The position numbers were made by a program, and so were the translations under genes. Below, piece after piece: positions 31,230-40,723 of a DNA stretch of 56,167 nt (position 1 is the stretch's first letter; each line of letters starts with the position of its first letter). The stretch lies in assembly GCF_006636215.1 (NCBI RefSeq), contig NZ_VIFM01000046.1, positions 1 to 56,167 of the forward strand, written 5' to 3'. Origin of the DNA: Myxococcus llanfairpwllgwyngyllgogerychwyrndrobwllllantysiliogogogochensis (GTDB lineage Bacteria > Myxococcota > Myxococcia > Myxococcales > Myxococcaceae). Under the pieces are notes generated by a model. It did not search any database. It had not been told where the DNA came from and saw only the letters and a program-made list of their open reading frames with translations.

Positions 31230-32396
31230 CTACTCGCACGCGTCATCTCCGTAGGTGTGGTAGCCCTCGCCCTTGCTGGAGGACTGGGAGTATTCGGACT
31301 CCGGTGCCTCGGACTTCGCCGCGCCTTGGAAGAACTTGCCTCGGCAGTTGTAGGACCGCATCGGCCAGTTGTCATCGTACGAGCCGGTGCTGTCGAGCCC
31401 GCGCTTCTGCTGAATCTTCTCCGGCTCGCAGTTGCCGAAGCAGGCCTTCGTGTCGCTCATCCAATAGGCGGCTTGCAGGACGTCGCCCGGGACGGTGCGC
31501 GTGGGCCTGGAGGAGGAGGCGCCCCGCTGACGGGGTATCGGCGTCGGGAAATACCCGTTCGAATGGCGGCCCTTGACCTGGACGATGAGCACCGAGTCCT
31601 TGATGTAGTCGGACATCAAGGGGAAATCCAAACCCAGCACCGAGAGCACCTTGCCAATGGCATCCAGTGCGCCGTTCTCCGAGGCGAGGCCCGCGTAGAC
31701 GATGCGCTTCACCCGGTCGTGGGTGATTTGCTGGACGCGGGCATAGGTATTGGAGGGATGGTCTCCATGTCCCCAGGCCCGCCACGTGTCATGGACCATG
31801 TAGAAGGTCTCCGTGAAGCGGAGGTCCAATCGGTCATCGTCGAGACTGGGGATGAAGAAGGCGATTTGCTGGGGGATGATTCCATTCTCGATGTGGACCG
31901 CCACCTCGGCCCGGACGGCTCCCTGGTTGGGGTCCAGGCCCATGGATTTGGCGACCCGTCCCGCCGTGGCGCCCAGGGCTCCCAGGACCTTGCCGACGAT
32001 TTGCATCGCGCCACCGAGGCCTCCGCGCTCCTCCATCGACTCGTCGGAGAGAGGGGCCTCGGCGTCATGGACTTGAACCTGGAGGGTGAGCGGATTCTGG
32101 TGGCCCATTCCCGAGGGCAGCTCCCCTGTCTTGGTGGAACCGTCGAGGTCCTGGTAGCGCTCCTGTGCCTCGGAGGCGATGCGAGTCACATCGGGACGCA
32201 CAGTGCGCTCGAAGGCCACATAGCGCGCCAGCTCCGCGGCCTTGAGCCGGACGTGTTGAAGCTCCCAGAAGTAGTTCGCCCAGAGCATCATGGCGACCAG
32301 CACGGGGGCCAGGATGGCGAACTCCGTGGTCGCCGCTCCCCGCTGGGCTCGAGGACTGCGTCGTCCGGGGCGTGTGCCGCCCGTTCGTCGGGTCAT
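31230..32396 (-). CDS. TadE-like pilus assembly family protein
   Basis: A 388-residue protein with the TadE signature at the N-terminus: a basic segment then RGAATTEFAILAPVLVAMML as the membrane helix with Glu at +5 from the Gly. The remaining 340 residues form a large extracytoplasmic domain without recognised motif; the C-terminal 60 residues contain four Cys (ACFGNCEPE, YNCRGKF, DDACE). Classic TadE proteins are shorter (about 150-200 residues), so this is an extended variant. It is preceded by the TadG-like gene by 10 bp. Start at 32396 (MTRRTGG) chosen over an extension to 32435. Confidence 0.75.
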   Translation of the reverse strand: MTRRTGGTRPGRRSPRAQRGAATTEFAILAPVLVAMMLWANYFWELQHVRLKAAELARYVAFERTVRPDVTRIASEAQERYQDLDGSTKTGELPSGMGHQNPLTLQVQVHDAEAPLSDESMEERGGLGGAMQIVGKVLGALGATAGRVAKSMGLDPNQGAVRAEVAVHIENGIIPQQIAFFIPSLDDDRLDLRFTETFYMVHDTWRAWGHGDHPSNTYARVQQITHDRVKRIVYAGLASENGALDAIGKVLSVLGLDFPLMSDYIKDSVLIVQVKGRHSNGYFPTPIPRQRGASSSRPTRTVPGDVLQAAYWMSDTKACFGNCEPEKIQQKRGLDSTGSYDDNWPMRSYNCRGKFFQGAAKSEAPESEYSQSSSKGEGYHTYGDDACE

Positions 32397-32406
32397 GACA
32401 CCTCTG

Positions 32407-34029
32407 TCAGTAATTGAGCGCGTCATCGAACTCACGCCGGACGGTGTGCCATTCGCGAATCATGCCTTCCATGGCGGTCTCCTCCCAGTGGGTCTTCACG
32501 GGGGCGAGGCGTGCGGTCCAGAGCGGGTTGAAGAAGTTGGGCTCCTCTTTCCAGTCACCCGGGCGGTGGTAGATGGCGCGGCCCACGGAGAGGGCCATCA
32601 TCCCTCCCGTCTTGCGGCGGAACTCCTGCGCGTTCCTGTTCTGCACCCCGCCCACCATGCCCCAGGTGATGTCGAGGTAGCCGCCGATGATGGCTTCGTT
32701 CTTGTCGTCCCGCTGGCCGGAGCCGGACTCCACCATGAAACCGCTGTTCTCACCGTCATAGCGGAGGTTCTTCAGGTGGAAGGGCTCCATCTCCTCACCC
32801 GTCCCGCCGCCCTTGGACGTCATGTTCTTGGACAGGATGCTGATGTTGCACGGGTAGCTGAAGTGGTACTGCCAGGGCTTCTTGAAGCTGGTGTCCGAGG
32901 TGAGGAAGGGAGTGATTCCCATCCAGTCGTGGTGGTCCCCCGTCTTGCGGGTGCCGTACTCCTGGTGGAAGCCTCCCTCGGCGTCCGCGGCGGCGCGGAA
33001 CCTGGCGGTCAGGATGTCCTTCCAGCGGCCAAGGGCGCAGGGGCCGCGCATGCGGATGGTGATGTCATCGGCCGCGAAGAGCTGGTCCTTGCGATTGTCC
33101 TCGAAGTCCTCGTCGAAGCTCTTGATTTGACTGTCCGCGGTCTTGTTGAGCTGGAACTCCACGGCGGCGAGGCAGAGGTTGATCTTCCACCTTCGCCCGA
33201 TGACGGGAATGTCCTTGCCCACGGCCGTCCACTCACGGCGCACGGAGTTGGCGAGGTTGCCCATGAGCAGCCGGTACTTGGCCATGTTCGGGTCGGACAG
33301 GTCGTTGTCGTTGAGCAGCTTGGCGCGCTTGGTGAGGCCCGTGGGGTCGGCGAGGCTGAAGCCCACGGAGCTGCTGTGGGGGCCGTCATCGACCGCGTGG
33401 AGGAAGTTCTTCAGGTTGGAGAAGTTGACGTTGTACTTGCCCAGGACGGAGCCGATTCCCGACCCCGCGGACATGACGGAGGCGGGTCTGGCCTTGGGGT
33501 CGGTCCCCCCGACGACGCCATCGCTGGAGGTGAGCAGGAGGTCCTTCAGGGTCCCCAACATCATGGCTTCCTGCGCGAGCCAGAGCGCCACGTTGAGCGC
33601 GGAGAGGATGGGGATGAGGACCTTCGCGACCATCTCCACCGCCTCTCTCCATATCTCCAGGGCTTGTTTGATGGCCGCGAAGATGGCGCTGACGGGGGGG
33701 ATGTATTGTGCGTATCCCGCGAGGGTGCCGATGGTCTTGTCCAGGTACACGGCATGGCTCACGTACGACATGAAGGTGAGCATGGCCGAGTAGTGAACGA
33801 TCATGGCCCGGTTGGTATAGGCCAGGAAGTTGTAGGCCCGGGCTTCCTTCACCGCGACGGAGTAGGCCTGCGCGTCCGCGGCGTCCTGGAGCTTTATCTT
33901 CTCGTAGACGCCGTGGCCGATGCTCACGGAGGCCATGATGCTGACGGCCAGCACCAGCATGACGACGGCACCGATGACCAGGGCCTGCCCTCGTTCATCC
34001 CTGCGCAGTCTTCTGAGGAGAGAGAACAT
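32407..34029 (-). CDS. Large TadG-like membrane-anchored protein
   Basis: A 540-residue protein whose N-terminus (RRDERGQALVIGAVVMLVLA) is the TadE/TadG-like helix found in putative Flp pilus-assembly TadG proteins. It is followed by DAADAQAYSVAVKEARAYNF, a stretch typical of the start of such proteins. Most of the chain is exported. I do not see a von Willebrand A (MIDAS) motif such as DxSxS, which many TadG proteins carry, so the function may differ. It starts 2 bp after the stop of the upstream TadE-like gene. ATG at 34029 chosen. Confidence 0.75.
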   Translation of the reverse strand: MFSLLRRLRRDERGQALVIGAVVMLVLAVSIMASVSIGHGVYEKIKLQDAADAQAYSVAVKEARAYNFLAYTNRAMIVHYSAMLTFMSYVSHAVYLDKTIGTLAGYAQYIPPVSAIFAAIKQALEIWREAVEMVAKVLIPILSALNVALWLAQEAMMLGTLKDLLLTSSDGVVGGTDPKARPASVMSAGSGIGSVLGKYNVNFSNLKNFLHAVDDGPHSSSVGFSLADPTGLTKRAKLLNDNDLSDPNMAKYRLLMGNLANSVRREWTAVGKDIPVIGRRWKINLCLAAVEFQLNKTADSQIKSFDEDFEDNRKDQLFAADDITIRMRGPCALGRWKDILTARFRAAADAEGGFHQEYGTRKTGDHHDWMGITPFLTSDTSFKKPWQYHFSYPCNISILSKNMTSKGGGTGEEMEPFHLKNLRYDGENSGFMVESGSGQRDDKNEAIIGGYLDITWGMVGGVQNRNAQEFRRKTGGMMALSVGRAIYHRPGDWKEEPNFFNPLWTARLAPVKTHWEETAMEGMIREWHTVRREFDDALNY

Positions 34030-34031
34030 GG

Positions 34032-34871
34032 TCACCCGTCGATGGCGCACGTGTTCGGGCCGTGCTCGTCGTTGTTGAAGAGGTTGGACTGCATGCGCAT
34101 GGACCAGGTGGCGACCAGGGGCAGCACGTACTTGCGGTCGTTCCCCCCGAGCTGGGCCAGGGTGACGAGCTGCGGGTGGAACTTGCCCCCATTCCGGCCC
34201 CGGTTCTGGAGATAGGCGGTGGCCGTCTGCCCTCCGGCCCGCTGGTTCTCGAACTGGAGGCCCTTGAGCTCATCCAGGAACTCGCGCCCCAGATAGAAGC
34301 TGTGGAGCTGCCAGTTCGCGAAGGGGATTCGCAGCTCGTAGAAGTAGGTGAGCCGGATGGAGAGCAGATTCGCTTCGATGACGCGGTCGTCCCGGACGTC
34401 GTCGTAGTCGATTTCCAGCGTGTCCAGGTGCGAGCCGTACGTGCCGAAAAGCCCCGCGAGCTCTCCCGACTTCGGGTTGAGGACCTCGACCTGAAGCAGG
34501 GGGAGTCCGGCGCGGGCGTAGAAGGGCTCGGGTCTGCGCAGGCGTGCCGTATAGGCCTTGTGGAACTTCATGGCCCGGTCCAGCGTGTCGATGCGACTGG
34601 CCATGCCGCCGGAGCCACTCAGCGGTGGCAGGGTGGGCAGCAGGGCGGCGAGCGCCGCTTGCTCCATCAACTTGCAACCGCCGTGATTCACGATGCCAGC
34701 CCGCACCGCGCGGTAGGCGCCGTACTCGGTCATCAGTCTGGCGTTATGCACCATGCCGAGCTGGATGATGCCCAGCACCATGAACACCATCATCGGCACG
34801 ATGAGGGCCGTCTCGACGGCGGCTTGTCCGGACTGTCCGGACGCGACTCCAGGTCTGTCTATCGAGCGCAT
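34032..34871 (-). CDS. TadE-like protein, first gene of the operon
   Basis: A 279-residue protein with the TadE-type N-terminus SGQAAVETALIVPMMVFMVL and the following helix-flanking segment GIIQLGMVHNARLMTEYGAY RAVRAG. The body is exported and has one Cys pair region (NHGGCKL and NTCAIDG). A strong GAGGAGGG lies just before the ATG at 34871. It heads a five-gene minus-strand operon (34871 to 30135) with gaps of 2, 10 and 40 bp and a 4-bp overlap. No TadA ATPase, TadB/C platform, RcpA secretin or prepilin peptidase is present in the window. Confidence 0.78.
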   Translation of the reverse strand: MRSIDRPGVASGQSGQAAVETALIVPMMVFMVLGIIQLGMVHNARLMTEYGAYRAVRAGIVNHGGCKLMEQAALAALLPTLPPLSGSGGMASRIDTLDRAMKFHKAYTARLRRPEPFYARAGLPLLQVEVLNPKSGELAGLFGTYGSHLDTLEIDYDDVRDDRVIEANLLSIRLTYFYELRIPFANWQLHSFYLGREFLDELKGLQFENQRAGGQTATAYLQNRGRNGGKFHPQLVTLAQLGGNDRKYVLPLVATWSMRMQSNLFNNDEHGPNTCAIDG

Positions 34872-35194
34872 GGCCCTCCTCGGGCACGACTTCACTGCAC
34901 CCCCGGCCCACCCCACCCGCTGAACCCAGACTCTATGGAAGAACGCGCTACGAAGGAAACGTGTGGCTCCATTTGAAGTCGCAAGGATTCTGGAAATCCG
35001 CCAGTTCGTGGCTTTTGCAACACCGTGGCTATGACGTCAGGGTTTCCCGGTGGGTGTGCGGGGCATCCCCGGTCCGGCGAGACACCGGAGACACCGGGGC
35101 ACCGGGTCCCTGGGGACCGATTGTCGGGTGGAGGAACGCGCGCGGGGCCCGAAAGGGTGGCGCGGGTGCGGGCTGTTAAGGTGAGGTGCGTTCC
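34872..35194. other. Divergent intergenic region before the sensor kinase
   Basis: 323 bp with no gene, holding promoters for the TadE-like operon and the kinase pair. It includes a direct repeat GAGACACCG at 35079-35087 and 35088-35096 and a small hairpin GGTCCC-TG-GGGACC close by (about 35105-35118). No confident promoter element could be placed. AAGGTGAGG at about 35178-35186 is the kinase ribosome site. Confidence 0.45.
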
Positions 35195-38100
35195 ATGTTT
35201 CCGTCCCATCCCCGCCCGGAGAAGGTGGCCGAGGAGCTCGCCGTGTCGTCGGAGCTGTCCCAGGGAGCGTTGTCCTGGCAGGTCCTGGAGAGTCTTCCCC
35301 AGCTTGTCTGGATGACGCGGCCGGACGGGCAGCACGTCTATTTCAACCGGCGCTGGTACGAGTTCACCGGCCTGTCCCCCGAGCAGTCGCTCGGCGACGG
35401 CTGGCGGCGCATCTTCCATCCGGACGACATGGCGGAGGCGGACAGGCGCTGGGCACACTCCCTCCGCACGGGCGAGCCCTACGAGGTGGAGTTCCGCTGC
35501 CGGCGCCATGACGGGACGTGGCGGTGGATGCTCGGTCGCGCCAATCCGCTGCGGGACGCCGAAGGCCACATCCTCCAGTGGTTCGGCACCACGACGGACA
35601 TCGAGGAGCCGAAGCGGGCCTCGGAGTCCATGCGCTTCCTCGCCGAGGCCGGCGCGCTCTTGTCCTCCTCCGCGCTGGATTTGGAGGGCACGCTGTCGTC
35701 GCTGGCGCGGCTCGTCGTCCCGAGGCTTGCGGACTGGTGCGCCGTGGAGTTGGTGGAGGAGGACGGCCGCTCACGCCAGGTGGCGGTGGCCCACGTGGAC
35801 CCCAGTCGGGTGCGGCTGGCCGAGCAGGTCCGGGAGCGCTACCCGCCGCGCCCGGATGACCCCCACGGCGTGCTGGCCGTCATCCGCACCGGCGCGCCCG
35901 TGTTGCAGGAGGTCATCTCCGAAGAGACGCTGGTCTCCGGCTCCCGGAGCGCCGAGCACCTGGACTTCCTGCGGCAGCTCGGGCTGCGCTCGGCGGTGAT
36001 TGTCCCGCTGAAGGCGCGCGGACGCATCCTCGGCGCGCTCACGCTGGTGACGGCGGAGTCCGGCCGGCGGCTGGGCCCGCAGGACCTGACGCTGGGCGAG
36101 CAGCTCGCGTCGCGCGCCGCGCTGTCCGTGGACACCGCGCGCCTGCACCGCGAGACGCAGGAGTCGCTGCGCCGCAGTCAGGAGGAGCGCCGCACCGCGG
36201 AGACGCTGCTGCGCATCGGCGTCTCGCTGTCCTCGGAGCTGGACGCGGCGGTGCTCGTCCAGCGCATCACCGACGAGACGGTGGCCCTCACCGGTGCGGG
36301 CTTCGGCGCCTTCTTCGAGAACCGGGTGGACGAGCGCGGTGAATCATACCTGCTCTACACGCTGTCCGGTGCGCCCAGGCAGGCCTTCGCCCACATGCCC
36401 ATGCCGCGCAACACCGCCATCTTCGGCCCGACGTTCCGGGGCGAGGGGACGCGCCTCTACGACGACGTGACGCTCCAGCCCGACTACGGCAAGAGCGCGC
36501 CCTTTCACGGGATGCCGCCCGGCCACCTGCCGGTGCGCAGCTACCTCGCGGTGCCCGTGAAGGGCCGCTCCGGCGAGGTGCTCGGCGGCCTGTTCTTCGG
36601 ACACGAGGAGCCCGGGCGCTTCCGGGAGGAGCACGCGCGACTGGTGGAGGGCGTGGCCTCGCAGGCCGCGGTGGCCCTGGACAACGCGCGCCTGTTTCGC
36701 GACGCGCGACGGGCCGAGGAGCGCTTCCGCTCGCTCGTCACCGCCACCGCCCAGGCGGTGTGGGTGACGCGCCCGGATGGCCTCATCGAGGAGGACAGCC
36801 CCTCCTGGCGCGCCTACACCGGGCAGACGTATGAGCAGTGGCGGGGACAGGGGTGGCTGGACGCCATCCACCCGGAGGACCGCGAGCCGGCCGCCCGCGC
36901 GTGGCAGGCGGCGGTGACGGACGTGCGCCCCTACGAGGTGGAGTACCGCCTGTGCCGTCCGGATGGTTCGTACTCGCCCACGCTGGCCCGCGCCGTGCCC
37001 GTGCTCAACGTCAGCGGCACGGTGCGCGAGTGGGTGGGCACCAACACGGACATGACGGCCCAGCGCCGCGTCGAGGAGGGGCTGCGCCGGTTGGACCGAG
37101 AGCAGGGGGCGCGACGGCTGGAGGCCCTGCGCGCGGAGGTCAGCGGCGCGCTTTCGCGCGAGGGCACCGTCGGCGAAATCCTCCAGAGCTGCGCGGAGGC
37201 GCTGGCCCGTCACCTGGGCGCGCAGGTGGCGCGGCTGTGGATGTACTCGCGGGACGCGGCGATGCTGGAGCTGGTGGGCAACGCGGGGCCGTCCGCCCCG
37301 CCTCCGGACCGCTGGGCCCGCGTGTCCCTGCATGGCCCGAGCCTGGTGGCGGAGGTGGCCCGCAAGCGGGAGCAGGTCTGGGTGGACCAGATGGAGCTGG
37401 ATGCCCGCGTCCTGGACCGGGCCTGGGTGCGGGAGCAGGGTGTGCGCTCGTTCGCCGGCATTCCCTTGCTGGTGCGCGGTCAACTGGTGGGTGTCATGGG
37501 CCTCTACAGTCGCGACGTGCTGGGCGAGGACGCGATGGCGGCGCTGGCCACGGTGGCGGACGCGCTCGCCCAGGGCCTGGAGCGCCGCAGGGCGGAGGAG
37601 GCGCTCCGGCTGCGCGCGCGGGAGCTGGCCCACTCCAACGAGGAGCTCCAGCAGTTCGCCTACGTGGCCTCGCATGACCTGCAGGAGCCCTTGCGCATGG
37701 TGGCCAGCTACACGCAGCTGCTCGCCCGTCGCTACCAGGGCAAGCTGGACGCGGACGCGGACACCTTCATCCACTACGCGGTGGACGGCGTCACCCGCAT
37801 GCAGCAGCTCATCCAGGACCTGCTGGCCTACTCACGGGTGGGGACGCAGGGGCGGGAGCCCAGGCCCGTGGACGCGAACCAGGCCCTGGCCCGCGCGAAG
37901 GCGAACCTCCGGGTGGCCCTGCAGGAGTCCGGCGCGGACTTCCGCGCGGGGCCGCTGCCCACGGTGCTCGCGGACGAGACGCAGCTGGCGCAGCTGTTCC
38001 AGAACCTCATCGGCAACGCGCTCAAGTTCCATGGTGATGCGCCCCCGCGCGTGGAGGTGACGGCGGAGGCGCGAGGCGCGGAGGTCCGCTTCTCCGTGCG

Positions 38101-38338
38101 GGATTGGGGCATTGGCATCGACGCGCAGGACTTCGAGCGCATCTTCGTCATCTTCCAGCGCCTGCACGGCAAGGAGGCCTTCGCGGGGACGGGCATCGGG
38201 CTGGCCATCTGCAAGAAAATCGTCGAGCGGCTGGGCGGACGCATCGGCGTCGAGTCGCGGCCGGGGGAGGGGAGCACGTTCTGGTTCACCCTGCCCTGGC
38301 CGGCGGCCGGAGCCACGGTGTCCGAGGCGTCGTCATGA
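35195..38338 (+). CDS. Multi-sensor histidine kinase (PAS-GAF-GAF-PAS-GAF-HisKA-HATPase)
   Basis: A 1047-residue soluble sensor kinase. From N to C: PAS/PAC (about 28-145, WMTRPDGQHVYFNRRWYEFT), GAF (about 150-320), GAF (about 335-510), a second PAS (about 515-635, WVTRPDGLIEEDSPSWRAYT), a third GAF (about 650-800), a HisKA domain with the phosphorylated His in ASHDLQEPLRMVASYTQLL, and a HATPase_c domain with N (NLIGNALKFHG), G1 (VRDWGIGIDAQDFERIF) and G2 (GTGIGLAICKKIVERLGG) boxes. The HisKA segment is of the phytochrome-like HDLQEPLR class. No transmembrane helix, so signals are cytoplasmic. Its stop overlaps the start of the next response-regulator kinase by 4 bp. Start ATG at 35195 has AAGGTGAGG 8 nt upstream. 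Confidence 0.92.
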   Translation: MFPSHPRPEKVAEELAVSSELSQGALSWQVLESLPQLVWMTRPDGQHVYFNRRWYEFTGLSPEQSLGDGWRRIFHPDDMAEADRRWAHSLRTGEPYEVEFRCRRHDGTWRWMLGRANPLRDAEGHILQWFGTTTDIEEPKRASESMRFLAEAGALLSSSALDLEGTLSSLARLVVPRLADWCAVELVEEDGRSRQVAVAHVDPSRVRLAEQVRERYPPRPDDPHGVLAVIRTGAPVLQEVISEETLVSGSRSAEHLDFLRQLGLRSAVIVPLKARGRILGALTLVTAESGRRLGPQDLTLGEQLASRAALSVDTARLHRETQESLRRSQEERRTAETLLRIGVSLSSELDAAVLVQRITDETVALTGAGFGAFFENRVDERGESYLLYTLSGAPRQAFAHMPMPRNTAIFGPTFRGEGTRLYDDVTLQPDYGKSAPFHGMPPGHLPVRSYLAVPVKGRSGEVLGGLFFGHEEPGRFREEHARLVEGVASQAAVALDNARLFRDARRAEERFRSLVTATAQAVWVTRPDGLIEEDSPSWRAYTGQTYEQWRGQGWLDAIHPEDREPAARAWQAAVTDVRPYEVEYRLCRPDGSYSPTLARAVPVLNVSGTVREWVGTNTDMTAQRRVEEGLRRLDREQGARRLEALRAEVSGALSREGTVGEILQSCAEALARHLGAQVARLWMYSRDAAMLELVGNAGPSAPPPDRWARVSLHGPSLVAEVARKREQVWVDQMELDARVLDRAWVREQGVRSFAGIPLLVRGQLVGVMGLYSRDVLGEDAMAALATVADALAQGLERRRAEEALRLRARELAHSNEELQQFAYVASHDLQEPLRMVASYTQLLARRYQGKLDADADTFIHYAVDGVTRMQQLIQDLLAYSRVGTQGREPRPVDANQALARAKANLRVALQESGADFRAGPLPTVLADETQLAQLFQNLIGNALKFHGDAPPRVEVTAEARGAEVRFSVRDWGIGIDAQDFERIFVIFQRLHGKEAFAGTGIGLAICKKIVERLGGRIGVESRPGEGSTFWFTLPWPAAGATVSEASS

Positions 38339-39480
38339 GTGAGATTGGCTCGAACGAGCGCCCCCTGCGCCTCTTGCTGGTGGAGGACAACCCGGGTGAC
38401 GCGCGGCTGCTCCAGGAGGAGCTGCGCGAGGTGGGCACCACGCGGTTCGAGGTGCTCCACGTCGAGCGACTGGCGGACGCGGTGCGCGTGGTGAGCACCG
38501 ACCCCCAGGTGGACGCGGTGCTGTTGGACCTGTCGCTGCCGGACGGACACGGGCTGGGCAACATCCCGCCCCTGCTCCAGGCCGCGCCGTCCATCCCCCT
38601 CGTCGTGCTCACCGGCACCGACGACGAGCGGCTGGCGGTGCGCGCGGTCCACGAAGGCGCGCAGGACTATCTGGTGAAGGGCCAGGTGTCGGGCCCGCTG
38701 CTGGTGCGCGCGCTGCGGTATGCGATTGAGCGCAAGCGGGTGGAGGAGGGCCTCAAGCGCGAGGAGGCCGCGCGGCGCACGGCGGTGTTCCGCGAGCAGT
38801 TCCTCGGCATCCTCGGCCATGACCTGCGCAACCCGCTCCAGGCCATCTCCGGCAACGCGTCGTTGCTCTTGCGCCACGGCGGCCTGAGCGAGCCCCAGCG
38901 CAAGGCCATCAACCGCATCTCCATCTCCGCGGACCGCATGGCGCGGATGATCAACGACCTGCTGGACTTCACCCGCACGCGGCTGGGCTCGGGCTACGTG
39001 CTCGAGCGCGCGCGGATGAACCTGCACGAGGTGCTGCGCCAGGTGGTGGAGGAGCTGGAGGTGGCGCACCCCCGGCGTCGGTTCGAGTTGAGCCTGACGG
39101 GCAACGGCTGGGGGGACTGGGACGCGGACCGCATCGCCCAGGCGGCGTCGAACCTGGTGGGCAACGCCGTGCAGTACTCGCCCGAGGACACCTCCGTGCG
39201 GGTGATGGTGGCCGACGCGGAGAGCGGCGTGAGGGTGGAGGTCCACAACTGGGGCCTGCCCATTCCCACCGAGCGGCTGTCCTCCATCTTCGACCCCTTC
39301 GTGCGCGCCCAGGACATGCGCAGCGCCCAGCGCAACGGCCTGGGCCTGGGGCTCTACATCACCCACGAAATCGTGCGCGCCCACGGAGGCCTGCTGGGCG
39401 TCTCCTCCTCCTCCGAGGAGGGCACGTGTTTCTGGCTCAGCCTGCCGCGCCAGTACGTCGCCTCGGGTCTGGGCGGTTGA
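38335..39480 (+). CDS. Receiver-histidine kinase hybrid
   Basis: A 381-residue protein with an N-terminal receiver domain (about 10-130; acidic pair in VEDNPGD, phospho-acceptor Asp in LLDLSLPDG, and the Lys in YLVKG) followed by a HisKA (LGILGHDLRNPLQAISGNAS) and HATPase_c domain (NLVGNAVQYS, NGLGLGLYITHEIVRAHGG). It is translationally coupled (ATGA) to the upstream multi-sensor kinase. The simplest reading is a phosphorelay in which the first kinase phosphorylates this receiver and thereby controls the second kinase. No DNA-binding output is adjacent, so the final target is elsewhere. Confidence 0.92.
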   Translation: MSEIGSNERPLRLLLVEDNPGDARLLQEELREVGTTRFEVLHVERLADAVRVVSTDPQVDAVLLDLSLPDGHGLGNIPPLLQAAPSIPLVVLTGTDDERLAVRAVHEGAQDYLVKGQVSGPLLVRALRYAIERKRVEEGLKREEAARRTAVFREQFLGILGHDLRNPLQAISGNASLLLRHGGLSEPQRKAINRISISADRMARMINDLLDFTRTRLGSGYVLERARMNLHEVLRQVVEELEVAHPRRRFELSLTGNGWGDWDADRIAQAASNLVGNAVQYSPEDTSVRVMVADAESGVRVEVHNWGLPIPTERLSSIFDPFVRAQDMRSAQRNGLGLGLYITHEIVRAHGGLLGVSSSSEEGTCFWLSLPRQYVASGLGG

Positions 39481-39639
39481 GCGACGACGCACGGCGCCTG
39501 CCTGCCCGTGGTGAAAGCAGGCGAGCCGCGAGGGAGGAAGCGAGCGCGTGTCGCGGCGCGCGGAGGGAGGACCCACCTTTGGCGGGTGCATTCAACCCGG
39601 CCGTCGTCTCCAGGCGGCCCCACTCCTGGAGGTCCGGCG

Positions 39640-39846
39640 ATGGTGATGCTCGGTGCAGCCCTCTTTGGTACCCTCTTCTTCCTCGTGGCCCTCTTCGCCG
39701 TCATCCTGCTCGGCGCCGCGGGCAACAAGTGGGAGAAGGACATTCGCGCGGTGACGGAGCGTGAGCGCGCCAACGGCCTGCTCGGTGACGTCACCTTGAA
39801 GGACCCCGACATCGCGCGGGGGCCCCACATCCACGCGCACGCCTGA
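39640..39846 (+). CDS. Small single-span membrane protein
   Basis: A 68-residue protein with one hydrophobic helix (LGAALFGTLFFLVALFAVIL, about 4-25) and a charged cytoplasmic tail (KWEKDIRAVTERERANGLLG) ending in a His-rich sequence (HIHAHA). GGAGG at 7 nt before the ATG supports the start. It converges on the FRG gene. Function unknown. Confidence 0.7.
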   Translation: MVMLGAALFGTLFFLVALFAVILLGAAGNKWEKDIRAVTERERANGLLGDVTLKDPDIARGPHIHAHA

Positions 39847-39858
39847 GACACGCGGGCT

Positions 39859-40647
39859 TCAGCGGGGCCGCGGGCTGTAGTAGCGACGCAGCCAGCGGCT
39901 CAGCCCGTCCAGGCCGGGGAAGAGCACGCGCTCGGTGACGTTGGCCTGGTCCAGCTTGTCGCGCACCTCCCACTTCAGGGCCGCGGGGATGATGAGCTTG
40001 CGCACGCCCTGCTTCTGCTTCTCCAGGAAGGTGTCCAGGCGCAGGTCCGGCCCGTTCATCACCGAGAAGAGGGCGAACTGGTTGACGATGCGCGCGTCCA
40101 GCGACGGCGGCTCGAAGAAGAGCACGAAGGGGTGCTGGGTCAGCCGGTCCAGCTCCGCCATGGAGCCGGCCGCCGCCGCCAGCATGTCCCCGGTGAAGAC
40201 GTCCGCTCCCTCCTTGCGCAGCTGCGCCTTGAGGGGGCGGGGGAGCAGGCGGTTCGTCTCCCGGTAGTCCACGCACCACACCACGCCGTCCGCGCCGGCC
40301 AGTTCGCTGTCCTCGGTGAGGAAGTGCAGCGCGACGTAGGGGCTGAACGTCCAGTCGAGCATCCGCGTGGGCAGGCCGTGGTGCTGGGCCAGGGCCAGCC
40401 AATCCCAGACGGAGTCCAGGGGCTCGCGAGGCGTGCCCCGCGCGTACTTGCGAAAGGCGCGCAGGAGGTCGCGCTCCTGGCGGATGAACATGCCCTGGCG
40501 GTTGAGCGCGGTGGACAGGTCATGCTCGACATGGGGCATGCCCCGGAAGACGAAGTTGGAGCGGTGACGGCCGAGCGCCTCGTTCCAGGAGTCGGAGAAC
40601 AGGGAGTCCTGGAGCTCCAGCCACGTGGTGACGCGATGCTCTTTCAT
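39859..40647 (-). CDS. FRG-domain protein
   Basis: A 262-residue protein with an FRG domain: the diagnostic FVFRGMPHVEHDLSTALNR near residues 32-50, then DWLALAQHHGLPTRMLDWT and YVALHFLTED. FRG proteins are widespread and of unknown biochemical role; some occur near toxin or defence genes. No partner gene of that type is adjacent here. Start placed at 40647 (MKEHRVTTWLELQ), which begins directly before the domain; a longer frame adds Arg/Pro-rich sequence. It lies upstream of nothing in operon distance on its strand and is likely transcribed from its own promoter or from the receiver gene 76 bp away. Confidence 0.85.
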   Translation of the reverse strand: MKEHRVTTWLELQDSLFSDSWNEALGRHRSNFVFRGMPHVEHDLSTALNRQGMFIRQERDLLRAFRKYARGTPREPLDSVWDWLALAQHHGLPTRMLDWTFSPYVALHFLTEDSELAGADGVVWCVDYRETNRLLPRPLKAQLRKEGADVFTGDMLAAAAGSMAELDRLTQHPFVLFFEPPSLDARIVNQFALFSVMNGPDLRLDTFLEKQKQGVRKLIIPAALKWEVRDKLDQANVTERVLFPGLDGLSRWLRRYYSPRPR

Positions 40648-40723
40648 GACGAGGGCGGGCACAGTGCCCTCGGGCCCGCTGTCCGCGAAGATGGGGCTTG
40701 CCGGGCGGGGACGGAAGCGGGCG

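Noticed and set aside
34961..35179. Small plus-strand frame in the gap before the sensor kinase
   Set aside because: Composition is Trp/Gly/Arg-rich without coding bias or ribosome site.
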